Position numbers and translations under genes: made by a program. The notes beneath the pieces are model-generated. The model was not told the origin of the DNA and made no database searches. It saw nothing but the letters and a program-made list of their open reading frames with translations. Shown here in pieces: positions 51,001 to 63,497 of a DNA stretch of 64,000 nucleotides; position 1 is the first letter of the stretch; every line of letters begins with the position of its first letter. The DNA comes from Smittia aterrima (taxonomy: Eukaryota; Arthropoda; Insecta; Diptera; Chironomidae). The DNA lies in contig CP093829.1 of the NCBI GenBank assembly GCA_033063855.1, positions 15,221,537 to 15,285,536 of the forward strand, read 5' to 3'.

Positions 51001-51873
51001 AAATAAAATAACTTATTTGATGGACGAAGCGAGCTAACCACAAATTCAATTGGTCAAATGAAATTACTTAGTTTTATCGCGGGGCAATTCGTCAAACAAA
51101 AGCTCGACGATAAAACTATAATCATAAAAATAATTGAATCACGAGGAAGCGTTATCATGGGACGACAGGCGAGGCTATTTCTCTATCGCTTTGTTGTTTA
51201 CGCTTCAATCTCAGCGATGGATTACACATAATTCCATCGGCAGTTGAATGAAGTCCTCGTTAATTAAATTTGATCGCCTCTCCACCTAAATTAACTTTAA
51301 TTGCAAAAATATAATTGTTTTCTAGCCATCAAATCAAGGTGAAGAGAGAAATCCCGGTGAGTTTTCTATGTGGGTAGACGTTCGTCGTGACAAGAAGAAA
51401 TAAATGATAGACAAACACGCACAAGGGGCGACTAGCGATAAAAAAAAATTGAACGAGAGAATATCGATTTCCGAAATGTAGCGCCTCGGCGAGTAATAAA
51501 GTTTATGTAAGTAGGCTGCCGATTCGTTCCAGTTCGGTGGCAAGGACGTTAACATTGAAGAAAGGCCTTTAAAGTGAACGTCAAGGTTTGATAGCTTGTC
51601 CGAGGTTGGATAAAGTTTTATGCGCGATTGCTTTTTAACTGTTGCGAGCGAAGGAAAGCTTTTCACATATCAATTCAAAGCCGATTTAAATGTAATTTTA
51701 CCTCTACGTGGGGATGATGCGATGCAACTGTTTCGTTTTGAGGCGGTGGCGGCATGTGGGGAGAGTTCTGTTGCCGATGTTATCGGTCTCGTCGTTGGAG
51801 ATTGAATGATGACATTCTCGGCTTTGGATGATGTTTTGTTGTTCGACGGTTGGTGACGGGTGGGAGATCCAGT
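36013..51873 (-). CDS. Rgk: RGK-family (Rad/Gem/Kir) small GTPase with long N-terminal extension; 5' end not found
   Basis: Fifteen minus-strand exons join in frame: 51873-51702, 50725-50378, 50239-50046, 49924-48821, 47186-46996, 42160-42059, 41976-41827, 40599-40492, 40352-40258, 38369-38278, 38201-38009, 36629-36559, 36496-36432, 36359-36210 and 36130-36013. They give 1,050 residues plus stop. About 670 residues of Ser/Asn/Thr-rich sequence come first, then VEEEYYRLRHFSITGKG. The GTPase core follows: P-loop GGEKVGKSSL, FIDH in place of the usual DxxG, NKAD, and ESSV. Next come the basic DLFRKRSYRKSKRRAC stretch and the RGK C-terminal motif SKSKSCENLHVL. RGK proteins inhibit voltage-gated calcium channels and affect the cytoskeleton; they lack a C-terminal prenylation box, as here. 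Exon 51873 opens in phase 0 without an ATG, so at least one upstream exon is missing from this model. Confidence 0.9.
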
Positions 51874-53177
51874 CTGAGAGAAGAAAAAAATAAGCAAGAA
51901 CAAGTTAAATAACAAGGAAGGCTTGGAGGAGACAAACAAATCAATAAACTGTTTGCCGTTGGTATTTGCGAAAGTCTTTCTCTATCTCTCTTTTTCTATT
52001 TCTTCGAGTTGATGGAGGTTTAATGTAATTACGGAGTCAGAGTATTGTCGTCAATAATCGCTGTTTGTTTTGTTACTCAATATCGAGTGCGCTTTGCTCC
52101 TCAATCATTTTGTCGACATAATGATTTAATAAACGAGAACACATTCATTCCTCCTGCCGGCATATTAAACTCGCTAATTAATTATCGTAGCCAAAAACGT
52201 GCAAATATAAATCATCGCGGTGGGGAAAAGTCGTTTGTCATGCCACATTAAATCTAATTTCACTTGAATCCCAAAGAAAAAGCTTGCAAAACGCAACTGG
52301 AATTTATGTTCGAGACCCTGAAAGTTTTTATATAAAATTCTTCGCTTTTTCTGCACACTCGAATGAGTCTCTGTTGCTATCTTTTCGGTGGTGAGGCCAT
52401 CGTGCGGCTTCATCAACCCATTATTCATCATTACTAACACATGACTAGGAATCATCGCAACAATCTCTCCCTCGACATGAAAAGTTTTCTCATAAGAAGA
52501 CGAAGTGAGATAACTGGCGCCCACAGGTGGCTGATGTTGATAATTGTGACACACAAATCGGAAGTGCAGCGATGAGACGATGTCTTGCTACTTAAAAAGA
52601 ACTTTAACTGCGGCATGTCTTATCTCACATGAACGAGACATTGAAATATCGAGCGACAGCAAACACGGTGTCGTTTTCGGCTGAGTGTTGTGATTTTTCA
52701 TTTTTGCGTCTGTTTTCATTCTCCGAAGTGATTCCGTTACGTGAATTCGTTTGAATATTCACTCGGTCACTTCTTTCTTCACTAGAATAAAATTTCGTCA
52801 ACTGACCGCGTTCTCGATTATTTTCTGGGTGTTGATGATTTCGCAATTAAGGCAAAAAAGAATACGGGGAATTCTCGTATCTTATCATCATGTTTCTTTG
52901 TTTGATGACAATTTAATGAAAATCTGTCACTTGCTCGTTGAAAATAAATTAGATTACGCAGTCGATGAAAGCATCGCTTACGCTCAGCAACTTATTTTGA
53001 AGGCGTGTGCACTAGAACAATCAGAAGTTATTTTAATTTATTGCAAAGTTAAGCAGTGAATCTTCGCCAAGTATCTTCCAGTCACGGTAGATGCTCCTTC
53101 AACTTAAATTAAATTAAGCGAGAGAGAGGAATTAATTTTTCCGGAGAAAAGTAAAATCTGCTTGAAAGCATTTTTAA
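51874..53177. other. Stretch between RGK exons and the Ly6 gene
   Basis: I expected the first RGK coding exon here but found none with an ATG and a phase-0 donor. A minus-strand frame at 52554-52174 and a Glu/Asn/Ser-rich one at 52846-52625 were considered and not accepted. The RGK 5' end may lie further right, with the plus-strand genes nested in its first intron. Confidence 0.3.
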
Positions 53178-54152
53178 ATGAAAAAGTTGGTGGAAATTTC
53201 GCTGTTTTTCACGATTTTATCTTTCGGATCACTTCGAAATGTCGCTGGTGAGCTCTTTGTCATCAAGACGAAAAAAAAACTTTCTTCATTTTATTACTTA
53301 AATCTAATTTTTCTTTTTCTTTTATTCGCTGAAATCGTGACGACGAAGCTTTGCGGTGCTATTCATGTTCGATTACGTCAGGATCGTCTGATATGAAATG
53401 TCTAACGGATCCAATTAGTGTCGAGGGCCAGAGCGTAGTTAACTGTAACAAGAAATATTGCACGATACTTCGACAAGAGCTTAAGGTAAGAGACTCTTGA
53501 AAATTGTGTGTAGGAGTTTGAAGTGAGGAGACAATCGTTATTTGAGTCACGTCGCCAATTTTGGGTTGGAGTCATCGAAACTGATTCCTTTTGATAAATA
53601 ATTGTTGACCTTTCTGCTTCTCTTGTAATTGATCCGTTAATCATGAACGATCCCACAATCAAATGAAGTCAGCCTACATCTTCACGTCGCCTTTTTCAAA
53701 TCCCTTAAGCTCGTGAGCAGCATAACATCTGAGGTGATAATAATATACATCTGAGGTGGTTTCATGTTCTTTCGAGAGTATCCGGTGGAAATTATATTAA
53801 ACGATATCTCCAATGCGCTGCTTCGTCACAAATTAATTTAATTTCCGTTTAGGATCCGCCTGGCAGACTGAACACTTTTGTTAGAGGCTGCGAAGAGAAG
53901 CCAACCGCTCTTGATGACATTTTTGATGATCCGATGTTCAAAACTTTCTACAGGTCATGTTCCTCAGATCTCTGCAATGATGGCGATGGAACGAAATCTA
54001 CAACGCAACAAAATATTTCGCCCGACGGATATGACGGTGAAAATCTCCTCGTCCCTGGCTTACCATTTAATGCTACGAATATGAACTCCTCGAATTTACT
54101 GTGGATTACAATTTCATTAGCTTTTTGTCTCGTAATACATTTTCTTAAATAA
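53178..54152 (+). CDS. Ly6/uPAR three-finger protein, GPI-anchored
   Basis: Exons 53178-53247, 53349-53485 and 53853-54152 give 168 residues with consistent phases. A signal peptide (MKKLVEISLFF to about NVAA) is followed by LRCYSCSI, eight further cysteines including NCNKKYC, and the closing CSSDLCN. This is the typical insect Ly6 layout. A Thr/Asn-rich spacer and a hydrophobic C-terminal tail (about 20 residues, ending VIHFLK) fit a GPI-anchor signal. NAT and NIS are possible glycosylation sites. Insect Ly6 proteins act at septate junctions, in sleep and channel control, and in tracheal development; I cannot tell which subgroup this belongs to. An AATAAA (54148-54153) overlaps the stop codon, so a later signal may be the one used. 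Confidence 0.88.
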
Positions 54153-54452
54153 AGTCCAATCTAATTGAAAATGGGATGAGATTCGTTTCCGTGGCAATCG
54201 CTGTTGGTCACCCTAGATTTAGACAAAATCTTTCCAGATCAACAGTTCAGCTTTTAACGAAAGATTTAACGTCATAATTTTGGTTAATCGCAGTAGGCTG
54301 TCGAGTCGTAAAATTGCCATTCAATCAAGAAACTTTGACAACGCAACATCTCGAAACATCAAATTCTAATTTAAATTAAATTATTGCATGAAAAGTGAAG
54401 AAAAAAGGTTAAAACCGAAATTGAATCGAAAGTTAGCAGAGTTGAAGTAACA

Positions 54453-55952
54453 ATGGAATCAGGAAAAATAGATTTCGAGGAAAACCCATCAACATCGAAA
54501 ATGGCGGAGTTGGAGATACAGCGAAAAAAATCAATTTACACTTCATACAACTTGCAGGTAAGGTTCTTATAATTAGGAATCATCCATAACTCAATCGAAA
54601 TTCATTCAAGGCACCACCATTCGAGCCTCCTATGGAACAAAGTGGGGACAACATAATCAAAATTGGCCCGTCGAAGGTTCCTGTGAATGGCAATATTTGG
54701 GGAATAGTTGGTGAGTTGTGAATGGTTTTATTTCCGGAATGTTTAATAAATAAAACTCATAGCAAGCGAACGAGCTCTTCCAAATTTGCAACTGAGAATT
54801 CCTCCGGCATCGCCGCAATCATTCTTGTTTGATCAAGTTCCCTCAAGCTATCATCCTCAGTATGATGAGAATTACTGCAACTTGGCATACAATCGCGTTT
54901 TCGGTCCTGTGGCTCATCCAGATGGATACGTCGAGCTTCGTCTCAAAGAAAATATCAGGCAAAGTTAAAAATTCTTTCGCAAGTTTCTGGCATAACAAAA
55001 CAAACTTTTTCTCTCAGAGTTTTGATTTCTCTCGATCGCTCGATTCTCCTCCACAATCCAAACGGTGGAATCAATATTGCGATGTCTTCAAGCATGCAAG
55101 AAATATCAATGGAGCATCCGAATGGAAAAATCAACCAACATTTCGATCGTGTCGACATCATGACCTACGATGGAAGTAAGAAGTTGAACAATTACGTGTA
55201 AGTCTTCTTAGGACATAACAGACGGGAAAAGCCGGCAGGTGGAATATGTCAATCTTCATTTTCCTCGCCGACTAATCTCATTCCAACTGACAAGATGAAA
55301 ATTCGGAGAGAAAACATCGTGTCGTGGTAAATTATGACATTCGTTTCTTTTCTCTCGTCTTTCATCGCAGGCGTTTCGCGAAAATGTGGGAGAAAGGCGT
55401 CTCTTTGACGTTTGATGGATGCGCCCTGATCTATTTAGTTGACTCGGCCGGAACTCGTACAACGTCTGATGCCGTAAACACTAACCGTCGTATCGATTAT
55501 TGCTGGCAGGTGTTTACGGTCAACGCGCAATTGGGAGTTCAATACTATGTTGGCGCACAAATTGCCTCAAAGAATTGTCAATTCTTCACGCAAGTTGATG
55601 GTACTCAAGTTTTTGATATTCTCGGCTATCGCGTGGCACAAACAACAGACGGAATGGTTCGGTGAGTTGTTTGTTTTTATTTTCATTTGTGTCAGAAAAT
55701 AAACGAAACTGTTTATCTTCGCTTAGCGTCTCTCTGTCTCAAAATCGTCTCAAGATGCAAACAAGTCCAACAAATGGTTCAGCAACACTCACAACTCCAA
55801 ATATTCATTGCACTGCCTCCTTAGGCTCCAGTCCACATTTGTTTATTCGAAACGGAGAGCGTCGCATGCATTTCGATGGGAGTTCGTTCGTCGTTCGCAA
55901 TTCTGGACACTCTGCCGGCTTCGATGAGCACAATAACTTGCGTGTTTATTAA
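54453..55952 (+). CDS. Insect-type protein with HPNG/HPDG motifs, function unknown
   Basis: Six exons: 54453-54557, 54611-54710, 54763-54958, 55018-55197, 55371-55661 and 55727-55952, giving 365 residues. The third intron is best joined as GC-AG (CAG|GCAAAG at 54959). The alternative GT-AG join, six bases later at the donor and two later at the acceptor, also keeps frame. There is no signal peptide. After a Pro-rich N terminus the protein is beta-strand-like, with VAHPDGYVEL, HNPNGGI, MEHPNGKINQH, DIMTYDGSKK and FDGCALIYLVDSAGTRTTSD, and it ends NNLRVY. Such strand-turn repeats recall segments of ciliary or sperm proteins such as SPAG17; that is a weak inference from style alone. I believe this is a real conserved insect gene, but I cannot name it. 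Confidence 0.8.
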
Positions 55953-58900
55953 ACTTGAAAGAAATCATCGCAAGTTGCAAATATTTCTGATCATCAAAAA
56001 AAAATGAGATCTAAACAGTTTTCTTTTTGTTTAAATTATAAAATTTCCTTTTTTTTATTGCGCACCATTTGTCCTTGCAATAAAAATGGAAAATAAATAG
56101 AATTTGACAGTAAAACCTTTTTCTTAATGCCATAACGATTTGAAACCAAACGGTGGAAGTCTGTAGCAGTTGCCAATTGCCTCTCTCGGCATTAGAATCA
56201 TAAACGATTGAATCGCGCGTAGGCTGAAGTTTTCTATAAACGGAAAAAATTGAGCAACGTTGTAAGCAGATCGGGAAAAACAACAAAACATGTTTTCCTT
56301 TTAGGTTTTTCGTTGGCTCGACGACTGTATGTTAATGTTGTTAAAATTGTTACGCGTTTTATCCGCACGTCAACTCTAAAAAAATTCTCTTTGAAGATTT
56401 TTAAAAGCGTTAAGTTGCTTAATTCGTTCTTGTTAAAAATATTTTAGGAGAAATATGTAGCCAAATTCTTTTTCTCATTTTTCTTATTTCGTCAAATGTC
56501 CGAGCGAATACTGAAAAAAGGCTCTCAATGTCGTCTTCACGATCCGTTGCATTGATTCGAAAGGAATTGAGCCTGCAAGGTAGAGAAGGAAGTTAAGCAT
56601 TCCTGAGCTGTAATCTGCCTTGGGACACTTGAAGATTTTGTCATGAAATTAAAGGTTTGCATAAACATTTTTATCTAAACCATGACACAGTTTCTCGTTA
56701 TTTTCACATCTGCTTTTAACCAAAGGCTCATCCCGGAAAATATAAACGGGAACTCACTTACTTATCTCTCTACACTTGCCCTCGTTTGCCATTCACAAAG
56801 TAGAAAAGTTTTATACTTTAAACTTTCAAGCCGTTTAAACTTTTCCTATCGCACCAAAAGGTTGAGAATGGACAGAAACATGCAAACTTTTCTCGTGGCC
56901 TGGAAATTCTAAATATCTCCGATACTCTTGGTAAATCCAGCGAGAGACAGAGAAAAATTGCTTCGTCCTTGTTTTAATTATTTCTAAAAAGCAAGTAATG
57001 TAATAGTTCATCAGTTTACTCACATTGGTTTGTTGGAGGGGAGTTGGAGAGGAACTGCCCGAATTCCGACCGCGAAAACGAGCTAAAGCTGACTTAATTC
57101 CCTCCGTCTCGTTCCTCTGATCCGACCCTCGATCGAACAAAAAACAGATCCCCGAGGCACAAAACAGAATTTTGGAAATTTTGAAATGTTGTCTGGCTTC
57201 CAGTGGACAATGCGAAAGTTGATGCTAAGTGATGAGTTGATTAAGTGCGACGCTATTGATGCTTAATGGACCGAAAACTCAATCCATTTTAACACTCGGA
57301 AAATTAATTTTCCATTAACTTCTTCATTCTTCACATTTAAACCGCCCGACACAAAATGTTTTCCTTCGGTTTCATTTTCAAAAACTGTTCACAGCTGTAA
57401 ATACACAAAAGCGAAACTTGTGCGTTTTTAATTATGTCAAGCATGTCATCATTGTAGTTACTGGGTGAGTAACCTGATCTGTTTGTTTGCTTGTCGTATA
57501 ATGTCAAAAGCTTTTCTATTTTTTTTTTGCAGAACAAGCGTCATGAGGGTGAGCAAGCGAAATAATTGAACTGACAAATAACACAAGCTCAGCCAGTTCA
57601 ATGAGTTATTGGAGCTTGAATTGAAGGAGCGAGAGAAAGAGACCCAAGTGCAGCGACGTGCAACGCTTCCCATCAATAATTTATTCGATTCAATATCGAG
57701 TTTGTTATAAGCTGGAAGCTTAAAATTCAATTCCGCACGCTTCGTTAGCTATCGATATTTTCAGTTCATGAGCGTGAGAAAAGTTTGACAGCGAAAAAGA
57801 GTCGAAGGGAAAACCCGTCGCTACAATTTATCAACCAACAACTTTAAAGAGCATCGAGGAAGGAACTTTCATCGGTAAGCTTTCACTTGATTGACAGGAT
57901 TAGAAACTCAAAAGCTCTGCCTATCGCTTGAGACACTGAACGACGTATTCGTTAAATCAGAAATTGCCTTGAAACTTTTCGCCAGTCAAAAGGTTTTCCA
58001 TGTTTTTGTTTTCGCAAAACTTCGATTTCTTTTATTTTGTCATGACTCTACTCGCCTTCTGTGTCGAGAAAAAAAAATCCCACAAAAGCTCTCTTATGAC
58101 ATGTAAAACATGCAACGCGATGAACGCATTTTCTGACATAATTCGAGGTTTTCCCTTCTTCGCGCTTGTTGAAAGTGGAATTTCCGCTGACATATCTCGA
58201 ACGAATGAAACAGAAAAGAGTTTGAACAGTTAGTGCCGCTCTAAATGAGAACCAAATATTTCCATCCGACTGCAAAGCTTTGTGCACGTCGCAACAATGC
58301 TAATGGTTCCATAACAAATTTTTTGTTCTCCATTGGACGACGGTATTTGTTGAAAGCTTTTGTTTTCATAGTTTCTTATTTATCCTCAAGCAGTTTTTAA
58401 GCAGAGCCCTTCTTAAAAGTTTTTCGAGTAAATAAATATCAATGCACTTCAATTACTTAGTAAGACCACCAAGCGATTAGAATCGAAGCGAGTAAAATTC
58501 CTCAATTAAAAGCAACTTCAATGTTCATAAAAGCGGATTGAGAAAGAGAACGAACAATAAACATTCATTAGGCTCCGCTTGCTCTTTTCCCTCCTCATCG
58601 AAGAAGCAGAAAATCTTTCTGTTAATTTAAAATGAACATGCTAACAAGGGACTCAAAGAGAGTCCCTTCTGAATGAGAAGAGAAAATTTATTTGAAAAAG
58701 CTTCGCGTGCTCCATTTAATGCGATAACAAAAAAAAAGCTCAGCGACGAATGTAAGCGAGATGTTTATGAACGTGGAGTTATGATAGGGCGCAAAATGCT
58801 TGTGCCTTTCGTAAAACAAGTGACAACCGACAAGTGAAGATAATCAAATCAATTTGGATTCGGGCTCGACATTCAATGGCTGTTTGTAATTTAATTTAAT

Positions 58901-61900
58901 TCATTTGAAAGTTTGTCTCAACTTCTATTGGACATTAATTGTAAATTACATGAATCGTGATTGATGAACTTTCCCCAACGAATTTAATAAACTTTTTTCG
59001 AGCAATTTGATTAATGAGACCTTTTTTCATCTCGTAATTGATTCGGCAAGTCGCTTAGTCAGCATTGCCGAGTGACAATTGAATTAAACCACTGAAGTCC
59101 TTGATGGAGACTTCAAAAGAGAAATTTAATTCAATTAAAAATAATTTCCCCTTTTCCCTACTATGTCCTCTCATCGCTATTAAAGTTTCAAGAGCATCCC
59201 ATGAATAAATAAACTTTTTAGACTAAAACATCGGGAGCGGTAAAAAGTTTGAAGCTTTGTGCTATTGATTTTTTTTTGTTAACAACTTTTGAAGACTTAT
59301 TCGGGAGATGTTCAATTACAGAAAAAGGAAATAAAATTTAAAATTCAAGCTCGCTTGTCCCTCACTCGTAAAAAGTTTTTTTTCGCCTCGCTCCATTTCC
59401 GCGATAATTCTCACGAAATGGACTCGTGATAACCGTTTTGCCTTTTCCGCTGCTCTTGAGCTTTTTCAAACGAAGCGGAAGATTGATGGAGACGAAAAGT
59501 TTTCACAATTTTTTTAGTTTCTATTTGGCCAAGGCAAACGTTCTTGTATCTAACTTTTTTAGGCGACTATCGTTTTTCTCTTATTTCACTGACAAGTGTT
59601 TACTCATTGCCTTGGCTATAGAAGATCAAACAGAATTGAATCGAAGAAAGTTTTCTACATCAATTTGTCTTGAATTTTCTTATTTGAACAAACATATTTG
59701 AGAAAAGCTTGAGGCTTGATTTACTCTTTTGTCTGTCTGTCGAAAATATATTTGGGATTTGAATCAGATTGAAAATCGTTTGCTTAATAAGAATTTGCAG
59801 AACTATGTTTGTTCAAGCTTGACATGCATATCAGATTGAGCCCATAAAGCACAAACAACGCAATCCCTCTCATTTGCATGGTTTTTGATTTCTGTGCTGT
59901 TTCCTCTACACGCAAATCATCATGATCGGAATAAGGTGATTTCCTCTGAACGAAGCTCCGCCGCCTCAATATTCATCAGTCGTTCTTATTGTTCCAAGAG
60001 TCAACATAATCTTAAGCGATTTTCTTGTTTCCCCCTTCTTTTTCTCATTCTTGCTTACACTCTCTCCTTGATTTGATATAAATTTACATAACTTTTATCG
60101 TTCGTTGCTAATATTAATATCGCTTTATGCGGAAATTGTTTTTCGTTCTCCTCGGAGCTTAATTGTGAAGCTCATGTGTGTGTGAGAGATAAAAATCGAG
60201 GAAGCATGAGCAAGAGAATGAATGAGCTTAACGTCACTTCGGATAATGAAAGTCCCAAAAAGTTAATTTCCCTCTTGTAGTGGCAATGGTTAAGAAAGGA
60301 AAACAATTAAACGTGAGCTCCATTGTGAAAGCTCCTCGTTGCGGTAAGAATGTTTCGCTTTTGACTCAGTGCTCTTGAAAGGGAGAAATTAATTCGATGA
60401 AAGCCGACGCTATTGTCTCTTCGCCTCGACAGAGACAAGAATAGCGAAAACGACAACATCATTAAAAGCTTACAACTGAAATTTCCTTTTTCTCAACATA
60501 ATCTCTCACCCGAAAATAGAAAAATTCTCAAGTTCCTCTTCTCTCTTAATTCTTAATTCGTTGTAAAACTTGGATTAAACTTTTTCGAACAGAATAAATG
60601 ACAAATTAATTAAAAATGATTATTCAAGGGAGACACTTTACGGGTTTTTCTAAAGTGAAAGCTTTCCATCGCTTGATCCTCAAAGAGAAATGTCTTTGTT
60701 GGAGCGGGAAATGAAAAGACTCTAAAGCGATTAAATTTTCGCGGAAACTCTTTGATCTCCCGATTGCTTCGAAATATTAAGTTCAAAAGAATTGATAAAT
60801 TTTGATGAATCGTCGACATTTCGCAAGAATCCTTCAACATCTGAATTTTAGATCGACGACGGAAGATGTCATGGATCATCGCAATGAAATTCATGAAGTA
60901 ATGCTATCATTCTGTTTCTTCTTTTCAATCAACACAAGAATCGCGGGCAATTTGCTTGATCAACTGCCAATTCGAAGCTTCATTTCCTTCACGCACAAAA
61001 AAGAAGGAAATTCGATTTACAATTTAAAAAGATTTTATTTATTGTCACGAAAACTCTCTAAACGGCTTTTTGATCCAATCATTTAATTTAAGTATGACTT
61101 CTCGTCGCTCTCTTTCGTATTGTCTGCGTTGAACGAATCCAGCATTTCATCCTTTTTAACTCGTTACACAAAAGACGTTGGCACACATTCATCTTTCGAC
61201 TTCCTTTCTTAAACGAAGAAATGAACGCTTTTCTTGTGCCGAATAATAAATTTCTCACCAGCCGAAGAAAAAAGAAGAAAACGATAAGAACATTTCTAAG
61301 TGATTCTCTGCAAGTTTGTCTCGCTCATGTTTCTGCTTGTGGAAATCAATGGGAAACTGGGTCGCTTTCATCCTCTTTTGGCATTCTTGCTCAATTTTCT
61401 GCTATTTGTTTTGCTTTTATCTTCGTCTCAGAAAAGAAAGCTTTCGTCTGAGAAAGCTCAAAACTCAATTCTTCTCCTTCACTTCAAACTCACGACACGA
61501 GAAAAATGATTTTCATTCATCGATTTTGTCGATTATCATTTCTCATCCTGAGATGATTACGGCCACTCAACCGAACACTCGCTCACTTTCCACCTCACCA
61601 AGCGTCAAAGCAAATATTTTCGTTTAACCTCAACCCGAACCGATGCTAAAATTAAATTATAATAATTTTCCTTTCATACTTTTTCCTTCTTTCTGACTAG
61701 ATAATAGAGTATGAGACTTTTTCTTAGAACGATTTTTATGTTTTTAAAGGAGAGACTTATCAAGAGAACAACCGATCGACTCGAGTAACGAACGCTCTAT
61801 GTGAGGTTGATGAATTCCGAACGTTAAATGACGTTTATTTTCCTTTCTCAAGTTGTAAGGGATAACAAAAGCCATGTGGAGCTTTCGTGTCTCTCACAGC

Positions 61901-62274
61901 GCAAACGCATGGGAAGCATTCGCGATTGCCTCATGTGGACTTTTATAACAAATTAAAACTGTCATAATTCAGGATTTGCTTCTAAATTAATTGTCTGAGG
62001 ATTTCGACCTAATTTTTAGAGGCAACTCTTTTCATCTTCGCCGAGCTTAATTCAGCAAATGCTTTGAGCAATTTATAATAAAAATGCTACCGCTGCCAGA
62101 AAGATGGAATTTTAATTAAATTCTAATCACAATGCAGGATAATAAGAATGTATGAGACATAAATATATGACTTTTATTAAGAGAAATCTTCAGAATATTT
62201 TTCATTCACACACGAATTATTGTTTATTCAGCTCATTTCGTGGTATTTTCATTACTTGATGACGGCCAGAGGAT
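55953..62274. other. Gene desert between the HPNG-motif gene and TRAPPC2L
   Basis: An AATAAA at 56079-56084 probably ends the upstream gene. To the right, about 6 kb holds only short frames without splice context. A minus-strand AATAAA at 62178-62173 is the likely poly(A) signal of TRAPPC2L. No RNA gene was recognised. Confidence 0.4.
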
Positions 62275-63391
62275 TCAGAGAGTGAGTTTGCTTCGAATGC
62301 GCTTATCGAAAGATCTAGAAGAGACGAGAAAATAAGATTGAAGTGCAATTAAAAATTCAACTTTCATACTTTGAGAAAATTGGTTCGTTGGGCGTGATGA
62401 AAGGATTCGAAATGAAGTTGACGTATTCTGTATGGATATTGCGAAATATTGTTCTGATTTCATTTTCGCGAAAAGCTGAATTGCTGACTGAATCGACGAC
62501 GAGGATGAACTTGATTTTAGTGTTTGTCATATAACCGTAGCTGAAACGAAATGCAATGATTATATAAAAAAAAAACTCTAGCCAACTGTGATTGGAAAAA
62601 CAAAGAAAATTATTCATGAGTTCACACACGGGAGAATTGGGAAAACATATCGTTTTTCCTTCTCGAATGCAATTCCTAGAACAATACGCTCTAAAGGTAA
62701 AATTGACAATCGGGTCTCTCGACTCAAAACGAAATCGTAGTTTGTTTGATATTGAAATTCATATGATTAAATCGGAATTATTTTTCTCACATTTTGTAGC
62801 TTTCAGTTGCATATAGTAAGCCGAAAAACAAATCTCGAAGATCAGGATTCTTGTTGTTTGCTGCATTGCACTTCTCGTCAATTATGTCCAAAGCAGAATG
62901 AATTCGGTATTGAAGCTCGATTTCCTTATCGATGTTTGAAGTCATTACATAAAGAGGAGAGTTCTAGAGGAATTAGATAGACAAAAAAGTGTTTAATAAT
63001 AACATCAACACAAACTTGTAAAAAGATCGCAGATCTTAATCCAGACAAAATCGAATGAAATAAAATCACAAATTGAAATTGAATAACGTTTATTAGAAAT
63101 ACGAAATATTTCATAGAAAATAAAACATAGAAATTTTTCATTGAAAACAACAAATTTTTTTCGTGAATTTACAATTAAAATAAGCGATAACAAAGTACTT
63201 GAAGTTTTGTGATGCATGCTTCTTGTGTTTAAAAACATTTCGCATATCCAAATCATTTTGCAAAGAAAAAAAAAAGATTTGCAAGTTTCTTAAAAATAAT
63301 TCATGTAAAAAGAAATTGCCCAAGATAGAATGAGTCAATGACGTTAACCGCAACTTACATCTTTAGAGATGATTGCTACAGAGCAACTCAT
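62275..63391 (-). CDS. TRAPPC2L: TRAPPC2L, trafficking protein particle complex subunit 2-like
   Basis: Four exons on the minus strand: 63391-63359, 62963-62791, 62540-62370 and 62314-62275, giving 138 residues; the human protein has 140. The order matches the family: MSCSVAIISKD, SPLYVMTSN, IHSALDIIDEK, LFFGLLYATESYK, YGYMTNTKIKFILVVD and NEIRTIFRNIHTEY, then ISNPFITPNEPI. The first exon encodes 11 residues and precedes a 395-bp intron. TRAPP complexes tether vesicles and activate Rab GTPases (Ypt1/Rab1, Rab11) at the Golgi; the subunit has the longin-like sedlin fold. The C terminus (SFDKRIRSKLTL) departs from the vertebrate end but has the expected length. The gene is divergent with VHL over a 106-bp gap. 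Confidence 0.93.
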
Positions 63392-63497
63392 TGTGAATTT
63401 GTGTTTTTATCTTGCTTAGAACTTGCCTAGAATCACAATTTAAGTCACTTCTGAAAATAAAATAATTCTTGTACAGTGAAAGTCTGAAACTTACGAC
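63392..63497. promoter_or_regulatory. Compact bidirectional promoter between TRAPPC2L and VHL
   Basis: Only 106 bp separate the two start codons, which face away from each other. Both 5' UTRs and both core promoters must lie in this gap, unless one has a further non-coding exon overlapping the other gene. No TATA box is obvious, as is common for housekeeping pairs. Confidence 0.6.

Noticed and set aside
52174..52554. 126-codon minus-strand frame as a possible RGK 5' exon
   Set aside because: No phase-0 donor at its end, no good acceptor, and sequence style unlike the neighbouring RGK exons.
52625..52846. Glu/Asn/Ser-rich minus-strand frame as a possible RGK 5' exon
   Set aside because: It lacks an ATG, and its only good donor (AT|GTGAGATAAG) gives phase 2, which would break the frame of the exon at 51873.
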